Source of the DNA: Bradyrhizobium lablabi
GTDB lineage: Bacteria; Pseudomonadota; Alphaproteobacteria; Rhizobiales; Xanthobacteraceae
NCBI RefSeq assembly: GCF_018131005.1
Contig: NZ_JAFCJK010000012.1
Span: forward strand, 62,001-126,000
Length of the DNA stretch: 64,000 nucleotides
Direction: 5' to 3'
Part shown: positions 1 to 8,575 of the stretch, one piece after another
Numbering within the stretch: the stretch's first letter is position 1
Layout: the number at the start of each line of letters is the position of its first letter
Notes under the pieces: generated by a model
Told to the model about the DNA's origin: nothing
The model's database searches: none
Seen by the model: the letters and a program-made list of their open reading frames with translations, nothing else
Made by a program: the position numbers and the translations under genes

Positions 1-1682
1 ACCGCCGGATGGCCGATCACGTCCTTGACGTCGGCGCTCTCGGACAAATCAGCCATCGCGCGGCAGGCGGCGAGGTTCGGGAACACCAGGAAGCGCACGT
101 CGTCGCGGCCATGGCCCGACACGACGATGTCCTGCGCCACTGGCGCGAGCGCCGCGATGCCGGCGACACGCAGCGTGCCGACGCTGACCCAGGTGCCGGA
201 ATTGAGCTTGAAATCCTCCGCAACCCGGCCGTCGAAGAACAGGCCGAGCTCGGGACGATCAGGATCGGCGAAGGTGACGGCGTCGCCGATCCGGTAGAAG
301 CCCTCCTCGTCGAAGGCCTGCGCGGTCAGCTCCGGCGCCTTCCAGTAACCCGGCGTGACATTCGGCCCGCGCACCCGCACCTCGAGCTTGTCGCCTGATG
401 AAACGAGCTTGAGCTCGGTGCCGGGAATCGGCACGCCGATATTGCCGGAACGCCTCGCCAGGAAATGGCAATCGGTCGCAAGCGGGGAGGTTTCGGTCGA
501 GCCCCAGGCCGATACCATCGGCAAGCGCCGGCCGACGGTCTCGAGCGACAATTCCTCCAGCGCATCCCACAGGTTCTGCGGCAGCGCCGCGCCGGCGTAG
601 AAGGCGAACTTCACGCCGCCGAAGAATTTGCGGCGCAACTCTTCATCCGTGCGCAGCGCCGCGATCAGCATGTCAAAACCGCGCGGCACATTGAAATAGA
701 TCGACGGCACCACGCTGCGCAAATTCGCAAGCGACGTCGCGAACAGGCCCGGGGCGGGTTTGCCGCCGTCGATATAGAGCGTGCCGCCGTTGCGCAGCAC
801 CAGGTTGAAATTGTGGTTGGCGCCGAAGGTGTGGCTCCAGGGCAGCCAATCCAGGATTACAAGGTGATCCGCGATCACAGGGTGATCCGGGATCACGGGG
901 TGATCCGGGATCGCGAGATCGCCGTTGTCAGCTTCCAGGAAGGTCCAGGTCTGCGCCTTGGCCTGCTGGCTCGAAGTCAGCATGCGCTGGGTGTTGATCA
1001 CGGCCTTGGGCGTGCCTGTTGACCCCGAGGTGAACAGGAATTTTGCGATCGTATCCGGCGTCACCGCGGCAAAGGCCATTGCGACGTCGGGCGATTCTGG
1101 CGTCGCCGTGATGCTGCGGAACGGCAGCGCATCGGCATCGTCCGCATTGCCGCTGACGATTGTCGCCTGATGCAGCGGCCTGATCGCGGCGAGCGCCGCC
1201 GCGAAGGGTCTTGTGCCCGTGACATAGATCGCGCCGGGCGCGAGCAGGCGGATCATGCTCTTCAGCTTGTCGAAATCCTTCGACATCAGCGAATAGGCCG
1301 GCGAGATCGCGGCCGAGGGCACGGCGACATGCTGGGCGGCAAGCGCGAATAACGCGTGATCGACGCTGTTGTCGGAGAGGATCACGAGCGGCCGCTCGGC
1401 GCTCAGTCCCTGCGCAAGAATCCAGGACGCGGTCGCGCGCACGGTTCTCAGTGCATCGCGATAGGTCACGGCGCTCCAGGGCGCTTCGGCATGGGCGCGC
1501 TCACCGAGGAAAATCCGGTCCGGCGCCTGCCGCGCCCAATGCTCCAGCCAATCGCCGACACAACGGGCGCCTTGCTTCAGTGGCGTGGTCGAGCGGATCA
1601 GGATGCTGCCGTCTGCACGGCGATCGGCAACGATTGCGGGCGTCGCGAACAAGTTTTGCGGATCGTCGCCGCTGGCGGTCAT
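1..1682 (-). CDS. Feruloyl-CoA synthase-like AMP-forming acyl-CoA ligase (3' end beyond window)
   Basis: Adenylate-forming enzyme expected to activate an aromatic acid such as ferulate or another hydroxycinnamate with ATP and CoA in the cytoplasm. The reading frame runs leftward from an ATG at 1682, preceded by a GGAGG ribosome-binding site, to the window edge without a stop; about 560 residues are visible. The P-loop motif TSGSTGTPK lies near 1010-1035. It is followed by the family-typical DWLPWSHTFG and NGGTLYIDGGKP stretches, then the AWGSTET and YRIGDAVTFADP adenylation motifs. The order and wording of these motifs resemble the feruloyl-CoA synthase group more than benzoate- or fatty-acid ligases; substrate is inferred. 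An odd 18-bp tandem repeat (857-910) adds about 18 residues between the P-loop and DWLPW. Two further in-frame ATGs (1736, 1733) lie upstream but have weaker ribosome-binding context. The gene diverges from the ureide locus. Confidence 0.85.
   Translation of the reverse strand, partial: MTASGDDPQNLFATPAIVADRRADGSILIRSTTPLKQGARCVGDWLEHWARQAPDRIFLGERAHAEAPWSAVTYRDALRTVRATASWILAQGLSAERPLVILSDNSVDHALFALAAQHVAVPSAAISPAYSLMSKDFDKLKSMIRLLAPGAIYVTGTRPFAAALAAIRPLHQATIVSGNADDADALPFRSITATPESPDVAMAFAAVTPDTIAKFLFTSGSTGTPKAVINTQRMLTSSQQAKAQTWTFLEADNGDLAIPDHPVIPDHPVIADHLVILDWLPWSHTFGANHNFNLVLRNGGTLYIDGGKPAPGLFATSLANLRSVVPSIYFNVPRGFDMLIAALRTDEELRRKFFGGVKFAFYAGAALPQNLWDALEELSLETVGRRLPMVSAWGSTETSPLATDCHFLARRSGNIGVPIPGTELKLVSSGDKLEVRVRGPNVTPGYWKAPELTAQAFDEEGFYRIGDAVTFADPDRPELGLFFDGRVAEDFKLNSGTWVSVGTLRVAGIAALAPVAQDIVVSGHGRDDVRFLVFPNLAACRAMADLSESADVKDVIGHPA
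857..910. repeat. 18-bp in-frame tandem repeat, about 3 copies, inside the acyl-CoA ligase gene
   Basis: Three near-identical 18-bp units (857-874, 875-892, 893-910), each containing GGTGATCC, lie head to tail. Read on the minus strand they encode the hexapeptides DHPVIP, DHPVIA and DHLVIL, so the frame is kept. The units sit just before the conserved DWLPW block of the ligase. Confidence 0.85.
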
Positions 1683-2003
1683 TATGGCTTCCTCCACGCA
1701 CGTCTTTTGTCGGGGCCCGGTTCCTTTGCCCATCATGTTGCGGAGGCCAATCGTTGTCGACGCAGTATTCTATTGACCCGATCGTGCTCGCCTAAAGAAT
1801 AGGCAAATGCATCGCACCGGGCGAGCCGCCGACCGCGCACGCGCCACCATCCTTTCCTTAAACGGCTGAAATCATGTAGTAATCTATCGCCCAGCAGGAA
1901 CCGGGCAGATGTACACAATGGCACATCGCTTGCTTCGATCTGGCCAAGATTCCCTTCGTGCAAGGTGGCTCAGCCTTGCCGTTCAACGGACGGGGCAAAA
2001 CCA

Positions 2004-3797
2004 TTGACCGAAACTGTTGCCGCGATCGTCGCCGCGCATCGCGCCGGCACCGCGACGCCGGCGCAAACCGTGGCGCGCAGCTATCAGCGCATCCGCGAGC
2101 ACAATGATCCCGCGATCTTTATCGGTCTGCGGGAGGAGAAGGACGCGCTCGCGGAAGCCGAGCGCCTCGCGGCCAGGGATCCAGGCAAGCTGCCGCTCCA
2201 TGGCGTGCCTGTTGCGGTGAAGGACAATATCGACGTGCAGGGCCTTCCGACCACCGCCGCCTGCCCGGCCTTCAGCTACAAGCCGCTGCATGATGCGACG
2301 GCAGTGGCAAGACTGCGCGCGGCGGGCGCCATCATCATCGGCAAGACCAATCTCGACCAGTTCGCCACCGGCCTCGTCGGCGTCCGCTCGCCCTACGGCA
2401 TTCCGAAGAATCCGGTTCGCGACGACCTCGTTCCCGGCGGATCGAGTTCAGGTTCGGCGGTCGCGGTCTCGGCCGGCCTCGTGCCGCTCGCACTCGGCAC
2501 CGACACCGCCGGCAGCGGCCGCGTGCCCGCGATGCTCAACAACATCGTCGGGCTGAAGCCGAGCCTCGGGCTGATCTCGACCGCGGGAGTCGTGCCGGCG
2601 TGCCGCACGCTCGACTGCGTCTCGGTGTTCTCGCTCACTGTCGACGACGCAATGGCCGCGCTTGCCGCGATGGCCGGGCCCGACAGCGCCGACCCGTTCT
2701 CGCGCAACCGGCCGCTTGCGGGCATGACTGCGTTCCCGGCGAAGCTAAAGCTCGGCATTCCCAGGAATGGACAATTGATCTTCTTCGGCGACCGCCATGC
2801 GGAGAAGGCTTACGGCGAGGCGCTGGAGCGCTGGCGGACACTTGGCGCCGATCTCGTCGAGTTCGACCTCGAGCCGTTCTACGAGACGGCGCGGCTGCTC
2901 TATGAGGGCCCGTGGGTTGCCGAGCGCTATCTCGTGATCCGCGACCTCCTGGCATCTTCGCCCGATGCGATCCATCCGGTGACACGCGAGATCACCGCCG
3001 CCGGATCGCGGCTCACTGCCGCCGAGACCTTCTCGGCGCTCTATCGATTGCAGGCGCTGCGCGGTGTCGCAGAGTGCGCCTTCGCCACACTCGACGCGAT
3101 CGTGCTGCCGACCGCGCCAACGGTCTATTCGACGGCGCAGGTGCTCGCCAATCCGATCGAGCTCAACTCCCGGCTCGGCACCTACACCAATTTCGTCAAC
3201 CTGCTCGATCTCTGCGGCCTGGCGCTGCCGGCGGCAATGCGCGCGGACGGCGCGCCATTCGGCATCACGTTGCTGGCGCCCGCCGGCCGCGACGCCACGC
3301 TCGCCAGTATCGGCCGCGTGTTTCATGCCGATACCGGAATGCCCGTCGGAGCCAAGTCGCTGCCGCAGCCGCCGCTTGCCGCGATGCCGGCAGCGGTCCG
3401 CGACGGGATCCCGATCGCCGTGGTCGGTGCGCATCTCTCCGGCATGGCACTGAATGGCGAACTGAAGGCGCTCGACGCGCGCCTCGTTGAAGAGACCGCC
3501 ACCGCGCCGGACTACAGGCTCTATGCGCTCGACACCATGCCGCCCAAGCCCGGCATGCTGCGCGTCGAGGCCGGCAAGGGCACATCGATCAAGCTCGAAC
3601 TGTGGGCGATGTCGCCGGCCGCATTCGGGAAATTCGTCGCCGCGATCCCGCCCCCGCTGTCGATCGGCACGATCCGCCTCGCCGACGGCCGCGAGGCGAA
3701 GGGATTCATCGTGGAGCCCGCCGCGATCGACGGGGCGAAGGATATTTCGGCCTATGGCGGCTGGCGGGCGTTCATGGCGGAGAAGACCGCGGTGTAA
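2004..3797 (+). CDS. atzF: Allophanate hydrolase (AtzF type)
   Basis: Amidase-signature enzyme that hydrolyses allophanate, the last step of biuret, cyanurate or urea-amidolyase type nitrogen release, to ammonia and CO2. About 597 residues, close to the usual length of AtzF. The Ser-cisSer-Lys triad motifs are all present: VAVKDNIDV (Lys about 73), PGGSSSGS (Ser about 147) and GTDTAGSGRVP (Ser about 171). A C-terminal domain with VGAHLSGMALNGEL and YRLYALD matches the extra C-terminal domain of allophanate hydrolases. The chosen start is TTG 2004 with a GGACGGGG-like site; an in-frame GTG at 1965 is the alternative and would add 13 residues. It is convergent with the GntR regulator, so it is transcribed separately from the AtzG/E/H homologues although it should act after them. 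An AtzF role is supported by both the C-terminal domain and the neighbours. Confidence 0.88.
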   Translation: MTETVAAIVAAHRAGTATPAQTVARSYQRIREHNDPAIFIGLREEKDALAEAERLAARDPGKLPLHGVPVAVKDNIDVQGLPTTAACPAFSYKPLHDATAVARLRAAGAIIIGKTNLDQFATGLVGVRSPYGIPKNPVRDDLVPGGSSSGSAVAVSAGLVPLALGTDTAGSGRVPAMLNNIVGLKPSLGLISTAGVVPACRTLDCVSVFSLTVDDAMAALAAMAGPDSADPFSRNRPLAGMTAFPAKLKLGIPRNGQLIFFGDRHAEKAYGEALERWRTLGADLVEFDLEPFYETARLLYEGPWVAERYLVIRDLLASSPDAIHPVTREITAAGSRLTAAETFSALYRLQALRGVAECAFATLDAIVLPTAPTVYSTAQVLANPIELNSRLGTYTNFVNLLDLCGLALPAAMRADGAPFGITLLAPAGRDATLASIGRVFHADTGMPVGAKSLPQPPLAAMPAAVRDGIPIAVVGAHLSGMALNGELKALDARLVEETATAPDYRLYALDTMPPKPGMLRVEAGKGTSIKLELWAMSPAAFGKFVAAIPPPLSIGTIRLADGREAKGFIVEPAAIDGAKDISAYGGWRAFMAEKTAV

Positions 3798-3814
3798 CCG
3801 CAGCGGCGGTGCGC

Positions 3815-3952
3815 TCCCTCGCCCCGTTCTTCACGGGGAGAGGGCGGGGTGAGGGGCTCCCTCGGCGAGCAATGTGCGTGGATAGTTCTGTGCCGCCTCA
3901 CCCGGCGCCTCGCGCCGACCTCTCCCCGCAAGCGGCCGCAAGCGGGGCGAGG
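3815..3952. repeat. Dispersed palindromic element, copy A
   Basis: Lies between the convergent ends of atzF and the GntR gene. It begins with a hairpin around CCCCGTTCTTCACGGGG, then GGTGAGGGGC, a variable spacer of about 40 bases, CCTCACCC, and a second hairpin built on CTCTCCCCGC/AAGCGGGG. The same order is seen in copies at 7581-7714 and 8576-8716. It may also act as a bidirectional terminator here. Confidence 0.8.
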
Positions 3953-3961
3953 TAAAAAGAG

Positions 3962-4699
3962 CTACACCGACACCGCGTAGATCTCATATTCTCCGCGCAC
4001 CATCTCGATATGGGCGCGCATCGCAGCCGCCGCGCCGGCCTTGTCGCCGCGCATGATCGCGACGACGACACGATCGTGCTCGGCGTGAGATTTCGCGAGA
4101 CGTCCGAGATTGCGGAACTGGGCGCGACGGAACGGCTGCACACGGACGCGGGTCGCCATCGTGATCTCGGCGATATAGGCATTCTGCGATCCGGCGTAGA
4201 TCGCGTTGTGGAAGCGCTCGTTGACCTCGTGGAAGCGATCGGGATTGCCGGTGTAGCTCAACACGCGCAGCTCCTCGTGGATCGCTTCCAGCATGCGGCG
4301 TTCCGCCGGCGCCATTCGCTCGGCGGCAAGCCCGGCGCACAGCGCCTCCAGTTCGGCCATCGCCTCGAACATGCCGGTCAGCCGCTCCAGCGACGGCCGC
4401 GCCACAATCGCGCCGCGATGCGCCCGGGCATCGATCAGGCCGCTCGCCGCAAGCTGACGCAGAGCCTCCCGCACCGGCGTTCGCGACACGCTGAAGCGGC
4501 GCGCGATGTCGGTCTCGTCGAGTGTGGCCCCCGGCGCCAGCGTGCCGCGCACGATCTCGTCGGCGAGCTGCAGCCTGAGTTCCTCGGCGCGGGTGATCCT
4601 GTCCCCGGGCGCCGCGCGACGATCGACGCGTCGAACCGCGACCGCAAACCCGGTACCCGGGGGTTGCGGTGCTCGCGCCGGAAGATCGTCCACGCTCAT
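3962..4699 (-). CDS. GntR-family (FCD subfamily) transcriptional regulator
   Basis: DNA-binding regulator of about 245 residues. The N-terminal winged helix-turn-helix carries the GntR pattern LADEIVRGTLAPGATLDETD followed by RFSVSRTPVREALRQLAASG. The C-terminal all-helical FCD-type ligand domain follows, with EALCAGLAAERM, RFHEVNERFHNAIY and SHAEHDRVVVAI (metal/ligand-binding Asp and His positions are plausible). The start at ATG 4699 was chosen because the longer frame would run into the upstream atzH-like gene. It is the last gene of the minus-strand array that contains the AtzH, AtzE and AtzG homologues and the transporter, 29 bases after atzH, so it probably senses a pathway compound and controls this locus. 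Whether it activates or represses cannot be read from the sequence. Confidence 0.85.
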   Translation of the reverse strand: MSVDDLPARAPQPPGTGFAVAVRRVDRRAAPGDRITRAEELRLQLADEIVRGTLAPGATLDETDIARRFSVSRTPVREALRQLAASGLIDARAHRGAIVARPSLERLTGMFEAMAELEALCAGLAAERMAPAERRMLEAIHEELRVLSYTGNPDRFHEVNERFHNAIYAGSQNAYIAEITMATRVRVQPFRRAQFRNLGRLAKSHAEHDRVVVAIMRGDKAGAAAAMRAHIEMVRGEYEIYAVSV

Positions 4700-4728
4700 G
4701 CCTCGAGCATCCTTTTCACGCACTCTCG

Positions 4729-5121
4729 TCACGCAATCTTGGGCTCGTCGATGACGCTGACATGGGCGGCGACGATTCTCCACCCCTCGGGACAGCGTAC
4801 CCACGTCTGCATCTGCCGCCCCACCTTGTCCGGCGTGGATTCCCGATAGAACAGCGTCGAGGCAACAGCGGTGTCGCGGCCATAGGTCGTGATCACGGTC
4901 CGCTCGATCTTGCGCATCAATCCGGCCGGCGAGCGCGCGGCACGGAACGCCATGATCTCGTCATAGCCATAGAGGTTCTCGCCGATGCCATAGCGCAGCG
5001 TCCGCTTGTCGCTACGGAACAGCTCGTCAAGCACGGCGACGTCGTTCGTAACAAGCGCCTTTTCATAGCGCTCGAACTGCGCGGTGACCTCGGCGAGCAC
5101 ATCGGGAAGATCGATCTCCAT
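4729..5121 (-). CDS. atzH: AtzH/HpxZ-like protein (DUF3225, NTF2-like fold)
   Basis: 130-residue protein of the SnoaL/NTF2-like DUF3225 family. In Pseudomonas ADP the relative AtzH is a decarboxylating amidohydrolase acting on 1,3-dicarboxyurea. In oxalurate catabolism the relative is HpxZ. Conserved-looking stretches are LRYGIGENLYGYDEI, ERTVITTYGRDTAV and GRQMQTWVRCPEGWRIVAAHVS. The gene starts 3 bases after the atzE-like stop, strong evidence for translational coupling. Its presence beside AtzE-, AtzG- and AtzF-like proteins supports a ureide pathway; the exact substrate is inferred only. Confidence 0.8.
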   Translation of the reverse strand: MEIDLPDVLAEVTAQFERYEKALVTNDVAVLDELFRSDKRTLRYGIGENLYGYDEIMAFRAARSPAGLMRKIERTVITTYGRDTAVASTLFYRESTPDKVGRQMQTWVRCPEGWRIVAAHVSVIDEPKIA

Positions 5122-5124
5122 GTC

Positions 5125-6522
5125 CTAAAGTCCTCTCGGCGCGGGCGCCGCCGCAACGCCCATCTGTTCCAGTGCGAAGGCGACCCGCAGCGCAATGTCC
5201 TCGCGCCATGGCGCGGATATCACCTGCACGCCGATCGGCATCGGCTGAAGCGGCACCGGCACGGCCGCGACGGGAAGACCGACGAAGGAGATCGGCTGGG
5301 TGTGAATGCCGATATTGGGCCGCAGCGGAAGCTCGACGCCATCCAGCTCGAGTGTCTGCTGCCCGAGCTTCGGCGCGGTGCAGGGCGTTGCCGGCGCCAG
5401 GATCACGTCGACCGACCTGAACAGCTCAAGTACCTTGGCGCGATACCAGCGGCGGAATTTTTGTGCCTTGTCGACGTAAGGCGCCGGGATCATGGCGCCG
5501 GCGATCAGGCGGTCGCGCACCGCGGGATCGAAATCGCCCGCACGCTTGCGCAGGCGATCGAGATGCAGCGAGGCGCCCTCGGTCGTGGTGATGATGAAGG
5601 CCGCGGCGCGGGCACGCGCGGCTTCGGGAAGCTCCACCATCCGAGTGGCGCCCAGCGCCTTGGCCACCCGTGCGACGGCCTCAAGCGCTTCCGGGAAAGC
5701 GTTCTTCTGGAAATAGCCGCCGGCGATCGCGACGCGCAGCCCGCCAATCCCCTCCGCCAGCGACGGCAGGCACGGCTCGACCGGCCGCGTGGTGCACGCC
5801 GCGTCATCGGCGTCCGGCCCCTGCATGGCGTCATAGGCGAGCGCGAGGTCCTTCACACTGCGCGCGAACGGGCCAAGATGGTCGAAGCTCGCGACGAACG
5901 GGTAGGACCGGGCGCGCGACAGCCGGCCATAGGTCGGCTTCAGACCGAAGATACCGCAGAACGACGACGGCACGCGGATCGAGCCATTGGTGTCCGAGCC
6001 GAGCGCGATCGGGACCAACGCGCCGCCAACCGCACTGCCTGAGCCGCCCGAGGAGCCGCCGGTCATCCGCGTCGGATCGTGCGGATTCCGCGACGGGCCG
6101 TCATGCACGTTCTCGCCGGTGAAGTCGTAGGCGTATTCACCCATGTTGAGCGCGCCGACCAGCACGGCCCCGGCCGCTTCCATCCGCTCGACCAGCGCGG
6201 CGTCACGCGGCGCCAGCGGCAAGTCGCGATTGATCCTGGAGCCTGCGCGGGTCGGGAGACCCGCGACGTCGAACAGATTCTTCACCGCGAACGGCACGCC
6301 GGCGAGCGGCCCGGCCGGCTTGCCGGCCGCGATAGCGGCGTCGATCGCCTTCGCCCGGGCGCGGGCCCGATCGGCGGTGACGTCGGTGAAGGAATTGAGG
6401 ATCTTGTCATGCGCTGCGATCCGCGCCAGCGATGTCTCGACAGCCTCAAATGCCGTCAGCCTGCGGCCTGATACGGCCTTTGCAATCCCGCCCGCGGTGA
6501 GCCCGTCGATCTTGTCGGACAT
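5125..6522 (-). CDS. atzE: AtzE-family amidase (1-carboxybiuret hydrolase or oxalurate amidohydrolase-like)
   Basis: 465-residue amidase-signature hydrolase of the AtzE/HpxY group, a cytoplasmic enzyme cleaving an amide of a ureide. The triad motifs are intact: FAVKNLFDVAGLPT (Lys 81), MTGGSSGGSGSAV (Ser about 157) and GSDTNGSIRVPSS (Ser 181). AtzE proteins need the small GatC-like partner AtzG, and a matching 59-residue gene lies only 8 bases upstream. Similarity to GatA of the tRNA amidotransferase is expected for the family, but the absence of gatB and the neighbours argue against a GatCAB role. It forms a tight unit with atzG and atzH. The substrate may be 1-carboxybiuret, as in cyanurate degraders, or oxalurate, as in HpxY; the presence of an allophanate hydrolase nearby favours the former type of chemistry. 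Confidence 0.85.
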   Translation of the reverse strand: MSDKIDGLTAGGIAKAVSGRRLTAFEAVETSLARIAAHDKILNSFTDVTADRARARAKAIDAAIAAGKPAGPLAGVPFAVKNLFDVAGLPTRAGSRINRDLPLAPRDAALVERMEAAGAVLVGALNMGEYAYDFTGENVHDGPSRNPHDPTRMTGGSSGGSGSAVGGALVPIALGSDTNGSIRVPSSFCGIFGLKPTYGRLSRARSYPFVASFDHLGPFARSVKDLALAYDAMQGPDADDAACTTRPVEPCLPSLAEGIGGLRVAIAGGYFQKNAFPEALEAVARVAKALGATRMVELPEAARARAAAFIITTTEGASLHLDRLRKRAGDFDPAVRDRLIAGAMIPAPYVDKAQKFRRWYRAKVLELFRSVDVILAPATPCTAPKLGQQTLELDGVELPLRPNIGIHTQPISFVGLPVAAVPVPLQPMPIGVQVISAPWREDIALRVAFALEQMGVAAAPAPRGL

Positions 6523-6530
6523 CGCGGGTC

Positions 6531-6710
6531 TCAGGCCGAATAGATGCCGGCCGGCTCAGTCTCGTCCGGCAGCGGAAATTCGTCGACCAGCCGCGCCAGC
6601 CTGAGCGACACTTCGAGATTTGCCCGCACTGCGGGGCGCCACGCGTCCTCCACCGGCAACGCCATCGCGCTCGCGACGGCGTCGATGTAGTCGTCGAGAT
6701 GATCGGCCAT
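6531..6710 (-). CDS. atzG: AtzG/HpxX-like small partner of the amidase (DUF4089, GatC-like)
   Basis: 59-residue protein from ATG 6710, ending 8 bases before the amidase start. It reads as two amphipathic helices (YIDAVASAMALPVEDAWRP and ANLEVSLRLARLVDEFPLPD) and ends in PAGIYSA, the pattern of DUF4089 proteins. In Pseudomonas ADP, AtzG wraps around AtzE as a vestigial GatC-like subunit required for a stable amidase. A longer open frame starting at 6869 overlaps the ATPase gene and is not credible. The length and position fit the atzGEH order seen in known cyanurate operons. Confidence 0.82.
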   Translation of the reverse strand: MADHLDDYIDAVASAMALPVEDAWRPAVRANLEVSLRLARLVDEFPLPDETEPAGIYSA

Positions 6711-6730
6711 TTCGCTCCCGTTCAAGTTTC

Positions 6731-8548
6731 TCAAGAGACCGGCAACGGCGGATGCGGTATCGCGGTCAACAGCTCCTTTGTATAGGCATCCTGCGGATTG
6801 CCCAAGACCTGTTCGGACGAGCCCTGCTCCACGATGCTGCCGCTGCGCATCACGATGACGCGGTCGCACAACAGCCGCACCACATTGAGGTCGTGGGAGA
6901 CGAACAGGTAGCTCATGCCCAGCGACTGCTTGAGGTCCTGCAGCAGATTGAGCACGACCGCCTGCACGGAGACGTCGAGCGCTGCGGTCGGTTCATCGAG
7001 AACGACGAGTTTGGGATGCAGCGCGATCGCGCGGGCGATGCCGACGCGGGCCTTCTGGCCGCCGGAAAGCTGGTGCGGGAAACGATCGAGCAGGTTGACC
7101 GGCAGGCCGACGAGACGCGCCAGCTCCTCGCAGCGGGCGCGCAGCGCGTCGCGCCCCCTGATATCGCCGAGCTGCATGATCGGGTCGGCGATCGCGCGCG
7201 CCGCGGTGAAGCGCGGGTTGAGGCTGTCGGTCGGATCCTGGAACACCATCTGGATGCGGCTGCGCTGCGGCAGCCGCGCAAAGGCGTGCGGCACGATGGC
7301 GCCGATGTCCTCACCCTCGAACACGATGCGACCGGAGGTCTGCTCGAGCAGCCGCATTACCATCATCGACGTCGTCGATTTCCCGCAGCCGGACTCGCCG
7401 ACCAAGCCGACACTTTCGCCACGGCCGATCTGAAAACTGATGCCGTCGACCGCGCGGAATATCTCTTCCTCCACCGGCGGCTTGCGGCCGAACAATTTGC
7501 CGAGCACGGCGGAGGCGCCCTGGCGGGGGTATTCCTTGACGAGCTTTTCGACGAAGAGGAGGGGCTGTTCGCTCGCACTATCCCTCCCCCTCTCCCCGTT
7601 CTTCACGAGGAGAGGGTTGGGGTGAGGGGCTGCATCCGCGGGCACGGAGCTTGGAGAGTTTCCCTCACCCGCAGCGCCGCGCGCGTCGGCCTCTCCCCGC
7701 ACGCGGGGAGAGGCAAGAGTCTCCTCCTCCGGCAACAGATCGCGCAACGACACGCCGAGCCGTGGCGTCGCGCGCATCAGCTTCCTGGTGTAAGCGTGTT
7801 CGGGTTTGGCGAAGATGTCGGCAGACTTCGCGGTCTCGACCACACGGCCCTTCTCCATCACCACGACGCGGTCGCAATAGGCCGCGGCGAGGCCGAGATC
7901 GTGGGTGATCAGGATCGTCGACATCGATCGGCGCTTTGTCAGTTCGACGATCAGGTCCATCACCGCCTTCTGGGTGGTGACGTCGAGGCCTGTGGTCGGC
8001 TCGTCGGCGATCAAGAGCTGAGGATTGCAGGCGAGCGCGAGCGCGATGACGACGCGCTGGCACATGCCGCCGGAGAGTTCAAAGGGATAGGCGTGGTAGC
8101 GCTCCCGGGGGCGGGCGATCTTGACCTGCTCGAGCGCCTCGATCGCCTTTTCGCCGCGATCGGTGACGGGTGCCTGCTGCACATGCTGGCGCAGTACGTC
8201 CTCGATCTGGTCGCCCACTTTGCGGATCGGATTGAGCGCCGCGCGCGGATTCTGGAAAATCATCGAGATTTCGCGGCCGCGCAGGTCGCGCATCTGGCTT
8301 TCGGTCGCGGCCTCGACGTCGATGCCGGAGAACATCACCGAGCCCTCGGCGATCCGCCCGGCGCGGTCGAGGATCCGCATCACGGCATAGGAAGTCACCG
8401 ACTTGCCGGAGCCGGACTCGCCGACAATGCCGACGGTCTCGCCCTTGCCGACGGAGATGTCGACGTGCCGCACCGCCTTGACGATGCCGCGGCGGGTGGT
8501 GAATTCGACCGTAAGGTTCTGGACGTCGAGCAGCGGCCGGGCGGTCAT
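6731..8548 (-). CDS. Fused double ATPase of an oligopeptide/dipeptide-type ABC importer (DppD-DppF fusion)
   Basis: 605-residue cytoplasmic ATPase with two complete ABC domains. The first has Walker A GESGSGKS (residues 43-50), signature ELSGGM (about 157-162) and Walker B LLIADEP (178-184). The second has GESGCGKS, QLSGGQ and VVLDEP. Each is followed by the oligopeptide-ABC C-terminal extension (AYTRKLMRATP and AYTKELLTAIP). Residues about 279-322 in the linker are encoded by a dispersed palindromic element (7581-7714) also found in two intergenic sites nearby, so the linker is probably an insertion that kept the frame. The gene lies between permease dppC and atzG (20-base gap) and powers the transporter made by the three upstream genes. 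Fused ATPases of this kind are common in rhizobial peptide and nickel-type systems. Confidence 0.92.
   Translation of the reverse strand: MTARPLLDVQNLTVEFTTRRGIVKAVRHVDISVGKGETVGIVGESGSGKSVTSYAVMRILDRAGRIAEGSVMFSGIDVEAATESQMRDLRGREISMIFQNPRAALNPIRKVGDQIEDVLRQHVQQAPVTDRGEKAIEALEQVKIARPRERYHAYPFELSGGMCQRVVIALALACNPQLLIADEPTTGLDVTTQKAVMDLIVELTKRRSMSTILITHDLGLAAAYCDRVVVMEKGRVVETAKSADIFAKPEHAYTRKLMRATPRLGVSLRDLLPEEETLASPRVRGEADARGAAGEGNSPSSVPADAAPHPNPLLVKNGERGRDSASEQPLLFVEKLVKEYPRQGASAVLGKLFGRKPPVEEEIFRAVDGISFQIGRGESVGLVGESGCGKSTTSMMVMRLLEQTSGRIVFEGEDIGAIVPHAFARLPQRSRIQMVFQDPTDSLNPRFTAARAIADPIMQLGDIRGRDALRARCEELARLVGLPVNLLDRFPHQLSGGQKARVGIARAIALHPKLVVLDEPTAALDVSVQAVVLNLLQDLKQSLGMSYLFVSHDLNVVRLLCDRVIVMRSGSIVEQGSSEQVLGNPQDAYTKELLTAIPHPPLPVS
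7581..7714. repeat. Dispersed palindromic element, copy B, inside the ATPase gene
   Basis: Same architecture as the copy at 3815-3952: hairpin around CTCCCCGTTCTTCACGAGGAG, GGGTGAGGGGC, spacer, CCCTCACCC, then the perfect stem CCTCTCCCCGC/GCGGGGAGAGG. It lies wholly inside the ATPase coding frame and is translated on the minus strand as a Pro/Arg/Gly-rich linker with the ends ASPRVRGEADARG and PHPNPLLVKNGERG. Confidence 0.88.
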
Positions 8549-8575
8549 TGCCGCTTACTCCGCTTGTTCACTGCG

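Noticed and set aside
4669..6042. 457-codon plus-strand frame opposite the amidase and AtzH-like genes
   Set aside because: Antisense shadow; Arg/Gly/Asp-rich with no domain, while the minus strand encodes recognisable conserved proteins.
5125..6522. Assignment of the amidase as GatA of the tRNA amidotransferase
   Set aside because: The partner genes are AtzG- and AtzH-like, no gatB is present, and the locus has an allophanate hydrolase and importer.
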